From positions 896-14,628 of the forward strand of contig DOZZ01000221.1 of the NCBI GenBank assembly GCA_003517725.1: a stretch of 13,733 nt of DNA, in the 5' to 3' direction. The notes under the pieces were generated by a model. That model had not been told where the DNA came from and did no database searches. It saw nothing but the letters and a program-made list of their open reading frames with translations. Positions 7,448-13,733 of the stretch are shown in pieces. Each line of letters starts with the position of its first letter. Position 1 is the first letter of the stretch. The position numbers and the translations under genes were made by a program. The stretch comes from Bryobacterales bacterium. GTDB taxonomy: Bacteria; Acidobacteriota; Terriglobia; Bryobacterales; Bryobacteraceae.

Positions 7448-8344
7448 TCAGACAAAGCCGTGCTGTCGTTTATGGTGCGGGCCATCGAACTCGCTGGTGC
7501 TCTTAAAGCGTTCGAAGCGGCCGTCGGTGGCCTCCGTCTTCACGCGGTCGAGCAGGTCCTGCTGCTCCTGTTGCGACATCGGCTTGAAGTCTCGCGCGGC
7601 CTTGACGTTCTGGCGCAATTGATCCTCGTTCAATACACCCATCACCTGGGTCGCGACGGGCTGGCTCAGCGCGAAGCGGTAGCACTCGATTGGATCCAGG
7701 CCTAGCCGGGAGAGCGCGCCCTCCGGATAACCGCCGCCGAAACCCTTCATGCCCAGCACCCCGATGCCGCGCTCATGGCACGCCGGAAGCACGTCTTTCA
7801 GAAAGCTGCGGTACTGCGCGTCCATCACGTTGATAGGCATCTGGCACGTGTCCCACTCGAATGGCTTCGAAAGCATCTTCAGATGAATGCGCGGGTCTTT
7901 GTGGCCGGTGAAGCCGATGTAGCGGACCTTGCCCTGACGTCGCGCTTCAATGGCCGCTTCGATACCGCCGCGTTCGAAGATCCAGTCGGGGTCGTTATCG
8001 TAGACGCATTCGTGGAACTGCCACAGGTCCAGATAGTCGGTCCGCAGACGCCGCAGCGAATCTTCCAGGCAGCGCATGGAGCCGTCGTAATCGCGCTCGC
8101 AGTTCTTGGTCATCAGAAACACGCGGGCCCGGCGTTTATCCACAGCCAGGGCTTTGCCCATACGCTCCTCGCTGCGTCCATCGTGATAGTCCCAGGCGTT
8201 GTCGAAGAAGGTGACGCCTTCATCGAGCGCCGCGTGCATCAGGCGAATGGAGTCGTTCTCTTCCTTAATGGCCCCGATGTGCCAACCACCCAGACAGAGC
8301 GGAGATACCCTTTCGCCGGTACGTCCTAATACGCGAGGTTGCAT
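7448..8344 (-). CDS. Aldo/keto reductase
   Basis: A 298-residue NAD(P)H-dependent reductase of the AKR superfamily, cytosolic, acting on aldehydes or ketones of unknown identity. The start QPRVLGRTGERVSPLCLGG (residues 2-20) is standard for the family. The catalytic tetrad is complete: Asp48 (FFDNAWDY), Tyr53, Lys80 (FLMTKN) and His111 (LWQFHE). GKVRYIGFTGHKD (138-150) and GVLGMKGFGGG (195-205) are the expected later barrel strands, and VMGVLNEDQL (234-243) is the cofactor-side loop. The ATG at 8344 has GAGAG five bases upstream; an ATG at 8356 would add four residues and is less likely. The reading frame continues open as far as 9232, but that part is antisense to the synthase gene and is not coding. 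The TPR gene follows after 42 bases, so partial co-transcription is possible. Confidence 0.93.
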   Translation of the reverse strand: MQPRVLGRTGERVSPLCLGGWHIGAIKEENDSIRLMHAALDEGVTFFDNAWDYHDGRSEERMGKALAVDKRRARVFLMTKNCERDYDGSMRCLEDSLRRLRTDYLDLWQFHECVYDNDPDWIFERGGIEAAIEARRQGKVRYIGFTGHKDPRIHLKMLSKPFEWDTCQMPINVMDAQYRSFLKDVLPACHERGIGVLGMKGFGGGYPEGALSRLGLDPIECYRFALSQPVATQVMGVLNEDQLRQNVKAARDFKPMSQQEQQDLLDRVKTEATDGRFERFKSTSEFDGPHHKRQHGFV

Positions 8345-8368
8345 AGTTACTCTCATAATAGAGGGTGC
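8345..8368. promoter_or_regulatory. 24-base divergent gap between aldo/keto reductase and synthase starts
   Basis: Two divergent genes start on either side of this gap. It holds GAGAG facing the reductase start and GAGGG facing the synthase start, which look like ribosome sites, and a CATAAT (8354-8359) that resembles a -10 element but has no matching -35 at the usual distance. Any true promoters must lie inside the opposite coding regions or give very short leaders. Confidence 0.35.
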
Positions 8369-11300
8369 ATGCCGACCGGTAGCGGAGTACCCAAGTCTTT
8401 TGTATTCCATGACCCCAGCGGGAAGCGCTGGCTGCGCATCCGGCGGGGGCTGCAGACCGGCGCCATTTTTTTCGGCCTGCTGGTGGTCGCGTTCATTCTG
8501 AGCCTGGTGATTATTCCGCAGCTGCCGGGTCTGGGGCTGCCGGCCAGCCCGCCTTTTCAAAACACGCGTGAGCTGCGCAGCATCATCCGCGGCGAAAAAG
8601 CGGAGCGCAACGTTCCTTTCCGCATGGTGCAAGCCGCCAAAAACGTAAAATACGTGCGGTCGAATTCGCCGGTGATTCACCCCAAGGTGGCGGCCAAGTC
8701 CGGCGGCGGGCGGCCCATCGTGTTCGGCTTTTTTGTGAACTGGGACCGCGGCAGTATCGTTTCGCTGCGTATCAACCTGAGCCATCTGACGCACCTGGTG
8801 CCGGAATGGCTGGTGCTCAAAAACGCCAAGGGCGAACTGGAGGACCAGAGCGATCCGACCGTGATCACCATCGCGCGCCAAGCCAACCTGCCGATTCTGG
8901 CGATGCTCACGAATTTCCGGAACGGCTGGCAAGTTGACCCCGTGCATCGCCTTCTGAACAGCGCCAGCCTGCGCGAAGAGACCATCGAAAATATCGTGGT
9001 CAACCTGCAGGAACACAAGTTCGCCGGGATCAATATCGATTTCGAGCAGTTGCAGGCGCGCGACCGCAAGCTGCTGGTGCAGTTCATGCAGGAGCTGCAT
9101 GCCCGGCTCCAACCACTCGGTTTTCTGGTAACCGAGGATGTCCCAATCGATGAGGACGACGCCTACGACCTGAAAAATCTGGCCGCCGCCGTGGATTACC
9201 TGGTGCCCATGGTTTACGACGAGCACTATCAATCAGGCTCGCCGGGTCCGGTGGCTTCAGAGCAGTGGGTAGAGGATAAACTCACGGCCCTGGCCAAGAC
9301 CGCGCCTCCGGAAAAGATGGTGGTCGGGCTGGGCGCTTACGGTTACGACTGGGTCATCGGGCAGACCGGCGGGACCGAGCGCGGGTTCAACGAGACGATG
9401 GCCGCGGCCGTCGACAATCCCACGACGGCGCGCCTGACGTGGGATGACGACCAGGAGAATCCGGTGCTGCGCTACACGGCTTTCGGAGAAGACCACGAGG
9501 TCTGGTTCCTGGATGCCGTGACCGCTTTGAACCAGGTGCAGGCGGCCAACGACCAGGGTTTCCGCGGCGTGGCGGTATGGCGTCTGGGCGCGGAAGATCC
9601 GGACTTGTGGAAAGTTCTGAAACGCGAAGCGTGGCCCGAGGATCGCTACGACCCAAACCAGCTTACGGTGCTGACCGCCGAGCAGCAGGTGAACCCCTAC
9701 AGCGGCGGTGAGTTCCTGGAGGTCACCCACACGCCGCATGAGGGGCGCCGCAAAGTGAAGCCGCCGGCGAGCAGCGACGGCGACTACACCGAGACTTTCG
9801 AAGCCCTGCCGACCTATTTCGTGGTGAAGGATAGCGGGCGAACCGATGAAAAACTAATTTGCCTGAGCTTCGACGACGGTCCGGATTCCAATTACACGCC
9901 GCGCGTCCTGGATATTCTGAGCGCCAGGCATGTGCCAGCTACTTTCTTCGTCGTGGGTGTCAACGTCGAGAAGAACTCCGACATCGTCCGCCGCGAGTTT
10001 CGCGAAGGTCACGAGATCGGTAACCACACCTACTCGCACCCCAATATCGCGACGGTGTCGGATTACCGGGCGTTTCTGGAGCTGACCTGGACCCAGCGCA
10101 TCGTCGAAAACGCCGTGGGGCACGCCACCACGCTGTTCCGGCCGCCCTACAACGCCGACAGCGAGCCGCAGACGCCGGAGGAGTTGAAGCCCATTCAGCT
10201 GGCGCAGAAGTATGGCTACGTAACGGTCGGCGAGAGCATCGACCCGCGCGACTGGCAGACGAACTCGACCGCCGACGGCATTCTGGAAGAGGTCAAAAAC
10301 GAGCAGCAGGCCGGGCACATTCTGCTGTTGCACGACGCGGGCGGCAACCGCGAGGCCACCGTCGCGGCGCTGCCGAAAATCATCGACTATTTCCACGGCC
10401 AGGGCTACCGCTTCGGGCTGGTAGGGGAACTGATCCATAAGACCCGCGCCCAGGTGATGCCGGTGCCGAATGCGGAAGAGATGCGCTGGGCGCGCGTGGA
10501 AGGCCGGGCATTCGACATGAAGGCCAACGTCTTCGGCGGGCTGGGCTGGCTTTTTCTGGCCGCCATTTACCTGACGGCGGCGCGCTCGTTCCTGTTTGGC
10601 ACGCTGGCCGTGATCCAGAAAATTCGCGAAGACCGCCTGCCCCTGCGGGATGAGTTTCGGCCGCCCGTTTCGGTAGTGATCGCGGCTTATAACGAAGAAA
10701 AGGTGATTGAGCGGACGGTGCGCTCGATTCTCGACAATGGCTATGACGATCTCGAGATCATCATCGTCGACGACGGTTCGAAGGACGCGACTTACGAAGT
10801 GCTGCAACGCGCCTTCGGCGATCACCCGCTGATTCGGCTCTTGACGCAGCCCAACGCCGGCAAGTCCGCGGCGCTCAACCACGCGATCAGCCAGGCGCGC
10901 CATGAGGTGCTGGTCGCGGTGGACGCGGACACGCTGTTCGCCAGGGGCACCATCGCGAAGCTCAGCCGGCACTTTGCCGACCCGCGCATCGGAGCCGTTT
11001 CAGGCAACGCCAAGGTGGGCAATAAGCACCGCTGGATCACGCGCTTCCAATCCATCGAATACATCTACGGCTTCAACCTGGACCGCCGGGCTTTGGACCT
11101 GCTAAACGCCATCACGGTGGTGCCCGGCGCGGTGGGCGCGTGGCGCAAGACGCTGGTGCTGGAGCTGGGCGGCTTCGGCCACGACACGCTGGCCGAGGAT
11201 GCCGACCTGACGCTGAACATCCGGCGCCGCGGCTACACCATCCGCTACGAGCAGGATGCCGTGGCCTATACCGAAGCGCCCGAGGACGTGCGCGGCCTGG

Positions 11301-11731
11301 CCCGGCAGCGTTTCCGTTGGGGCTTTGGCACGCTGCAGGCGGCCTGGAAACATCGCGACGCGCTGTTTATTCCGAAATACGGCTCGCTCGGTTTTGTGGC
11401 CCTGCCGAGCATCTGGTTATTTCAAGTGCTGCTGTCCGGCCTTTCGCCATTTGCCGAGCTTTCGATGCTGCTGGCGCTGGCACTCGGGAACGGGCGCATT
11501 GTGCTGCTGTACTATCTCGCCTTTTTCGTGCTGGAGCTTCTGACCGGCGTGCTGGCCTACGTGCTTGAGGGCGAAGCCGCGTGGGACTTGACGATCCTTT
11601 TTTTCCAGCGCATTTTCTACCGCCAGTTGATGCATTATGTTCTCGGCAAAACGCTGCTCTACGCGCTACGCGGGCGCCTGGTAGGCTGGGGCAAGATCGA
11701 ACGCAGAGCGTCCGTGGGGCAGGTAACCTGA
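8369..11731 (+). CDS. GH18 - NodB polysaccharide deacetylase - GT2 synthase trifunctional membrane fusion
   Basis: The 1120-residue protein probably makes and modifies a beta-linked, N-acetylhexosamine-type exopolysaccharide. TM1 is at about 29-53. A GH18-type barrel (about 115-420) carries GINIDFEQL with acid/base Glu226 and VDYLVPMVYDEHY (275-287). The NodB domain (about 494-690) has FDDGP (Asp502, Asp503), HTYSH (His553, His557), RPPYN (591-595), DPRDW (625-629) and LLLHD (His655), all intact. TM2 is at about 721-747. A family 2 synthase follows with VSVVIAAYNEE (767-777), VDDGS (800-804), DAD (852-854), AEDADL (942-947) and QRFRW (980-984), then C-terminal helices (about 1004-1064). Topology places GH18 and NodB outside and GT2 in the cytosol. 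ATG 8369 follows GAGGG at a short spacing; an upstream TTG at 8339 is less likely. No other polysaccharide-export gene is present. Domain calls are firm; the polymer is inferred. Confidence 0.95.
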   Translation: MPTGSGVPKSFVFHDPSGKRWLRIRRGLQTGAIFFGLLVVAFILSLVIIPQLPGLGLPASPPFQNTRELRSIIRGEKAERNVPFRMVQAAKNVKYVRSNSPVIHPKVAAKSGGGRPIVFGFFVNWDRGSIVSLRINLSHLTHLVPEWLVLKNAKGELEDQSDPTVITIARQANLPILAMLTNFRNGWQVDPVHRLLNSASLREETIENIVVNLQEHKFAGINIDFEQLQARDRKLLVQFMQELHARLQPLGFLVTEDVPIDEDDAYDLKNLAAAVDYLVPMVYDEHYQSGSPGPVASEQWVEDKLTALAKTAPPEKMVVGLGAYGYDWVIGQTGGTERGFNETMAAAVDNPTTARLTWDDDQENPVLRYTAFGEDHEVWFLDAVTALNQVQAANDQGFRGVAVWRLGAEDPDLWKVLKREAWPEDRYDPNQLTVLTAEQQVNPYSGGEFLEVTHTPHEGRRKVKPPASSDGDYTETFEALPTYFVVKDSGRTDEKLICLSFDDGPDSNYTPRVLDILSARHVPATFFVVGVNVEKNSDIVRREFREGHEIGNHTYSHPNIATVSDYRAFLELTWTQRIVENAVGHATTLFRPPYNADSEPQTPEELKPIQLAQKYGYVTVGESIDPRDWQTNSTADGILEEVKNEQQAGHILLLHDAGGNREATVAALPKIIDYFHGQGYRFGLVGELIHKTRAQVMPVPNAEEMRWARVEGRAFDMKANVFGGLGWLFLAAIYLTAARSFLFGTLAVIQKIREDRLPLRDEFRPPVSVVIAAYNEEKVIERTVRSILDNGYDDLEIIIVDDGSKDATYEVLQRAFGDHPLIRLLTQPNAGKSAALNHAISQARHEVLVAVDADTLFARGTIAKLSRHFADPRIGAVSGNAKVGNKHRWITRFQSIEYIYGFNLDRRALDLLNAITVVPGAVGAWRKTLVLELGGFGHDTLAEDADLTLNIRRRGYTIRYEQDAVAYTEAPEDVRGLARQRFRWGFGTLQAAWKHRDALFIPKYGSLGFVALPSIWLFQVLLSGLSPFAELSMLLALALGNGRIVLLYYLAFFVLELLTGVLAYVLEGEAAWDLTILFFQRIFYRQLMHYVLGKTLLYALRGRLVGWGKIERRASVGQVT

Positions 11732-11785
11732 TGCGGCGGTTGCGGCGGAGTAGCCTTTCCGGTAACTTGAGCCATTAAGGTCCCG

Positions 11786-12877
11786 ATGCGGTTTTACGAG
11801 GAGTTTGGGCTTCCGCGCGACGCGTCGCCGGAAAAGATCAAGGAAAACTACCACACCCTCGTCCGCCTGCTGCATCCCGACCAGCATGGCGATCCGGCGT
11901 TGAAAGATGCCGCCGAGCGGCAGATGCGGCGCATCAACCACATTTACGCCGTGCTGTCGGACCCGGAGCGGCGCCGGCGCTACGATGCCGAATTCGCGGA
12001 GCCGGAGCGCTTCCCGATCATCGTGCCGCCGCCGATGCCGCCCAGAAGATTGCCCCTGACGGGCCTCGTATGGGGTGGCGCCGCCATTGCGGTTTGCGGA
12101 TTCGTGCTATGGCTGGCGGGCCGCGACAGCTACTCTTCGCATGAAGTTGCGTTTACCGGCGATGCCGCGGAGCAGCCGGCCAGCATCGCCGCCGCGCGCA
12201 AGCCGGAACCCGTGATGAAGCACGCTGAAGCGCCGCCGCATCCCTCCCACGCAGCCCAGGACGCCACATTTCCGGTGGCGAACCAGCGCCAGACCCCGCC
12301 GCAAGCTGACAGTCCACCGGTGCATTCCATCCTGGCGCGGCACGAGATCGCCGACACGCACGCCGTCCGGCTTCCGGCGGTGCGCGCCCCGCTGCCCACG
12401 CCGCCGCCCATAGCCGGAGACAAGCCTGCCGTGGCATCGCCGGAACCAGCTCCGCCAGCCGTTTCGGCGCCCGCGGAGTTGCCTGCCTCGCGTCCCGAGC
12501 CAGCGGCCGCTCCGGTGCTGCGTTTCGCGGGAGCCTGGTTTTACCCCCGCAGTTCGAACCCCAACAAGAACCCCGCGCTGTATCCGCCGGAATATATCGA
12601 GACCATGATCACCGAGGAGCACGGCTCGCTGCACGGACGCTACCGCGCTCGCTACCAGGTGGCCGACCGCGCCATCTCACCCGACGTCGCGTTTCAGTTC
12701 GACGGCAGGCTGACATTACCGGTGGCCAACCTGACATGGACCGGCGCCGGCGGGGCGCACGGCCTGATTCATCTGAAGCTGCTTTCCGATAGCGCCATGG
12801 AAGTGCAGTGGTCCGCTAGCGAACTCGGCAGCATGGGCCTGGTCTCGGGCACCGCGATCCTGCGCCGGGCCGAATAG
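11786..12877 (+). CDS. Membrane-anchored J-domain protein with beta-rich C-terminal domain
   Basis: A 363-residue protein. Residues 2-69 form a J domain with the essential HPD motif (His30-Pro31-Asp32, in LLHPDQHGD) and the ending LSDPERRRRYD, so it should stimulate an Hsp70 (DnaK) on the cytosolic side. A membrane helix follows at about 90-111 (LTGLVWGGAAIAVCGFVLWL). Residues 125-243 are a Pro/Ala-rich linker. Residues 245-363 are a compact, aromatic-rich and probably beta-stranded domain (FAGAWFYPRSSN; YPPEYIETMI; VAFQFDGRL; LGLVSGTAILR-like end) that I cannot assign. It has no Gly/Phe region or zinc fingers, so it is not a housekeeping DnaJ. ATG 11786 has AAGG five bases upstream. It starts 54 bases after the synthase gene on the same strand with no visible terminator, so co-transcription is likely. 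The function of the outer domain is unknown. Confidence 0.9.
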   Translation: MRFYEEFGLPRDASPEKIKENYHTLVRLLHPDQHGDPALKDAAERQMRRINHIYAVLSDPERRRRYDAEFAEPERFPIIVPPPMPPRRLPLTGLVWGGAAIAVCGFVLWLAGRDSYSSHEVAFTGDAAEQPASIAAARKPEPVMKHAEAPPHPSHAAQDATFPVANQRQTPPQADSPPVHSILARHEIADTHAVRLPAVRAPLPTPPPIAGDKPAVASPEPAPPAVSAPAELPASRPEPAAAPVLRFAGAWFYPRSSNPNKNPALYPPEYIETMITEEHGSLHGRYRARYQVADRAISPDVAFQFDGRLTLPVANLTWTGAGGAHGLIHLKLLSDSAMEVQWSASELGSMGLVSGTAILRRAE

Positions 12878-12884
12878 AGCCGGG

Positions 12885-13556
12885 CTACCGCGGGCTGGCC
12901 GCGCTTTCGGTTTGGTGCCGCACATCGATTCCCTGCACCAGAAAAATCACGTCTTCGGCGATATTCGTGGCGTGGTCGGCAATACGCTCCAGGCCGCGCG
13001 CGATAAACAGCAGGTCAAGCGCTTTGACGATCGTCGACGGATCGTTCTGCATACAGTTCAGCAGCGCTTTGCTGATCTCGTTCCGCAATTGATCCACTGC
13101 GTCGTCGGCCGACATGATCTGCGCGGCGGCGTCGGAATCCTGCTTCACGAACGAATCGAGCACGCCCATCACCATGTTCTCGACCATCGAGCACAGGCGG
13201 CCGATATCGATTTTGGCGTCGAGCGGCGGCTGATGCATCAGCGACAGCGAACGCTCGACGATGTTGGCGGCCAAGTCTCCCATACGCTCCAGATCGGTGG
13301 TGATTTTGATGGCCGCGATCACCAGCCGCATATCGCGGGCCACGGGCTGGTTGCGGGCCATGATGCGCGATGTCAGATCGTCGATCTGCATCTCCATCGC
13401 GTCGATGCGGGCCTCGTCGCGCAGCACCTGGTGGGCCAGATCCTCACTCTTTTCGGTGAGCGAAAGCACGCTGCGATGGACCGACGAAGCCACCAGGGCG
13501 CCCATTTCCAGCAACTGCTGGTTGAGCGATTCAAGTTCCAGTTCAAACGGGCGCAT
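12885..13556 (-). CDS. phoU: Phosphate transport system regulator PhoU
   Basis: The 223-residue length is right for PhoU, which links the Pst phosphate transporter to the PhoR kinase and damps phosphate uptake and the Pho response when phosphate is plentiful. It is all helical with the two related three-helix bundles of the family. Each bundle carries the metal-cluster motif ExxxDxxxN: LERMGDLAANI (Glu90, Asp94, Asn98) and LERIADHATNI (Glu190, Asp194, Asn198). The ATG at 13556 has GGAGA six bases upstream on the minus strand. The gene follows pstB by 27 bases, the common pst-phoU order. Its stop faces the J-protein stop with a 7-base gap. Regulation by phosphate through PhoB is expected for the operon, but the operon promoter is outside the window. 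Confidence 0.97.
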   Translation of the reverse strand: MRPFELELESLNQQLLEMGALVASSVHRSVLSLTEKSEDLAHQVLRDEARIDAMEMQIDDLTSRIMARNQPVARDMRLVIAAIKITTDLERMGDLAANIVERSLSLMHQPPLDAKIDIGRLCSMVENMVMGVLDSFVKQDSDAAAQIMSADDAVDQLRNEISKALLNCMQNDPSTIVKALDLLFIARGLERIADHATNIAEDVIFLVQGIDVRHQTESAASPR

Positions 13557-13578
13557 TGATGTTCTCCAGGGCTGCCGT

Positions 13579-13597
13579 GCCGTTTATCCAAAACGGC
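13579..13597 (-). other. Short stem-loop over the pstB stop codon
   Basis: A perfect 7-base inverted repeat, GCCGTTT (13579-13585) and AAACGGC (13591-13597), with a 5-base loop, covers the last codons and stop of pstB. On the transcript it could form a small intercistronic hairpin before phoU. There is no T-run after it, so it is not a convincing terminator. It may be chance. Confidence 0.3.
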
Positions 13598-13733
13598 CGG
13601 TGATGTAATCTTCGGTCTCTTTTTTCTGCGGCCGCTTGAAAATAATATCGGTCTTGGCGAATTCGATCAGACGCCCCAGCAGGAAGAACCCGGTCATGTC
13701 GGCCACCCGCGCGGCCTGCTGCATGTTGTGCGT
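13584..13733 (-). CDS. pstB: Phosphate ABC transporter ATP-binding protein PstB (C-terminal 49 residues)
   Basis: This is the tail of the ATPase that powers high-affinity phosphate import by PstSCAB at the inner membrane. Only 49 residues are in the window. They start at [12 protein letters not shown], which contains the H-loop (switch) histidine, continue through [17 protein letters not shown] and end in [13 protein letters not shown] before TAA. The [10 protein letters not shown] ending is diagnostic for PstB. The upstream part, including the Walker motifs, lies beyond the window. The gene is followed by phoU after 27 bases. Confidence 0.96.
   Translation of the reverse strand, partial: THNMQQAARVADMTGFFLLGRLIEFAKTDIIFKRPQKKETEDYITGRFG

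Noticed and set aside
7428..7450. Transcription terminator after the aldo/keto reductase (CGGCG-TC-CGCCG)
   Set aside because: The 2-base loop is too tight for a stable hairpin and no T-run follows on the minus strand.
8345..9232. Open extension of the aldo/keto reductase frame that would give a 594-residue protein
   Set aside because: The extension is antisense to the GH18 domain, has no family resemblance, and the family-typical start of the reductase is at 8344.
9854..10972. Long antisense open frame (372 residues, minus) opposite the deacetylase and synthase domains
   Set aside because: Its sequence is rich in Arg, His, Val and Asp with no recognisable domain, as expected for the mirror of a GC-rich gene. 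The sense strand has complete catalytic motifs.
8369..11731. Secreted chitinase
   Set aside because: The GH18-type domain is anchored by an N-terminal membrane helix and fused to a deacetylase and a cytosolic synthase, with no cleavable signal peptide, so a free secreted enzyme is unlikely.
11786..12877. Housekeeping DnaJ chaperone
   Set aside because: Only the J domain is shared. The Gly/Phe region, zinc-finger cysteines and DnaJ C-terminal domain are absent, and there is a membrane helix.
12871..12900. Bidirectional terminator between the J-protein and phoU stops
   Set aside because: Only a repeated GCCGGGC and a 4-base imperfect stem are visible, without a T-run on either strand.

Overview
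The window looks like chromosomal DNA from a GC-rich, diderm-type heterotroph, most likely an acidobacterium of the Solibacter/Bryobacter type. That placement is an inference from the style of the proteins (a long GH18-deacetylase-glycosyltransferase fusion, a membrane J-domain protein with a beta-rich tail, Pro/Ala-rich lipoprotein) and not from a marker gene. Coding density is very high. There is no gene-free stretch over 300 bases, and I see no tRNA, rRNA, insertion sequence, CRISPR array or phage gene.

Left part (1-7405, all minus strand): a compact run of eight genes read from right to left. They are a TPR protein, a small membrane protein of unknown function, a quinone oxidoreductase, an NtrB-like membrane histidine kinase, a Pro/Ala-rich lipoprotein, an M24 Xaa-Pro peptidase, accB (biotin carboxyl carrier protein) and accC (biotin carboxylase, cut by the window start). 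Neighbours overlap by 4, 4, 4, 11 and 20 bases or are separated by 1 and 22 bases, so the run is very probably one operon. Several starts are GTG or TTG. The accC TTG start is fixed by a near-perfect Shine-Dalgarno sequence. An aldo/keto reductase (7448-8344, minus) lies just upstream of the run.

Middle (8369-12877, plus strand): diverging from the aldo/keto reductase, with only 24 bases between start codons, is the most striking gene. It encodes a 1120-residue inner-membrane protein with an N-terminal membrane anchor, a GH18-type domain, a NodB polysaccharide deacetylase domain and a C-terminal processive GT2 synthase with membrane helices. All the catalytic motifs I can check are intact. 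It looks like a one-polypeptide machine for making, deacetylating and trimming or handling an exopolysaccharide. It is followed 54 bases later by a membrane-anchored J-domain protein with a Pro/Ala-rich linker and a beta-rich C-terminal domain that probably lies outside the membrane.

Right part (12885-13733, minus strand): phoU and the C-terminal end of pstB, the end of a phosphate-uptake (pst-phoU) operon, converging on the J-protein gene with 7 bases between stop codons.

The best candidates for an undescribed system are the fusion synthase with its J-domain partner, and the tight coupling of fatty-acid carboxylase genes to a sensor kinase, lipoprotein and unknown membrane protein.
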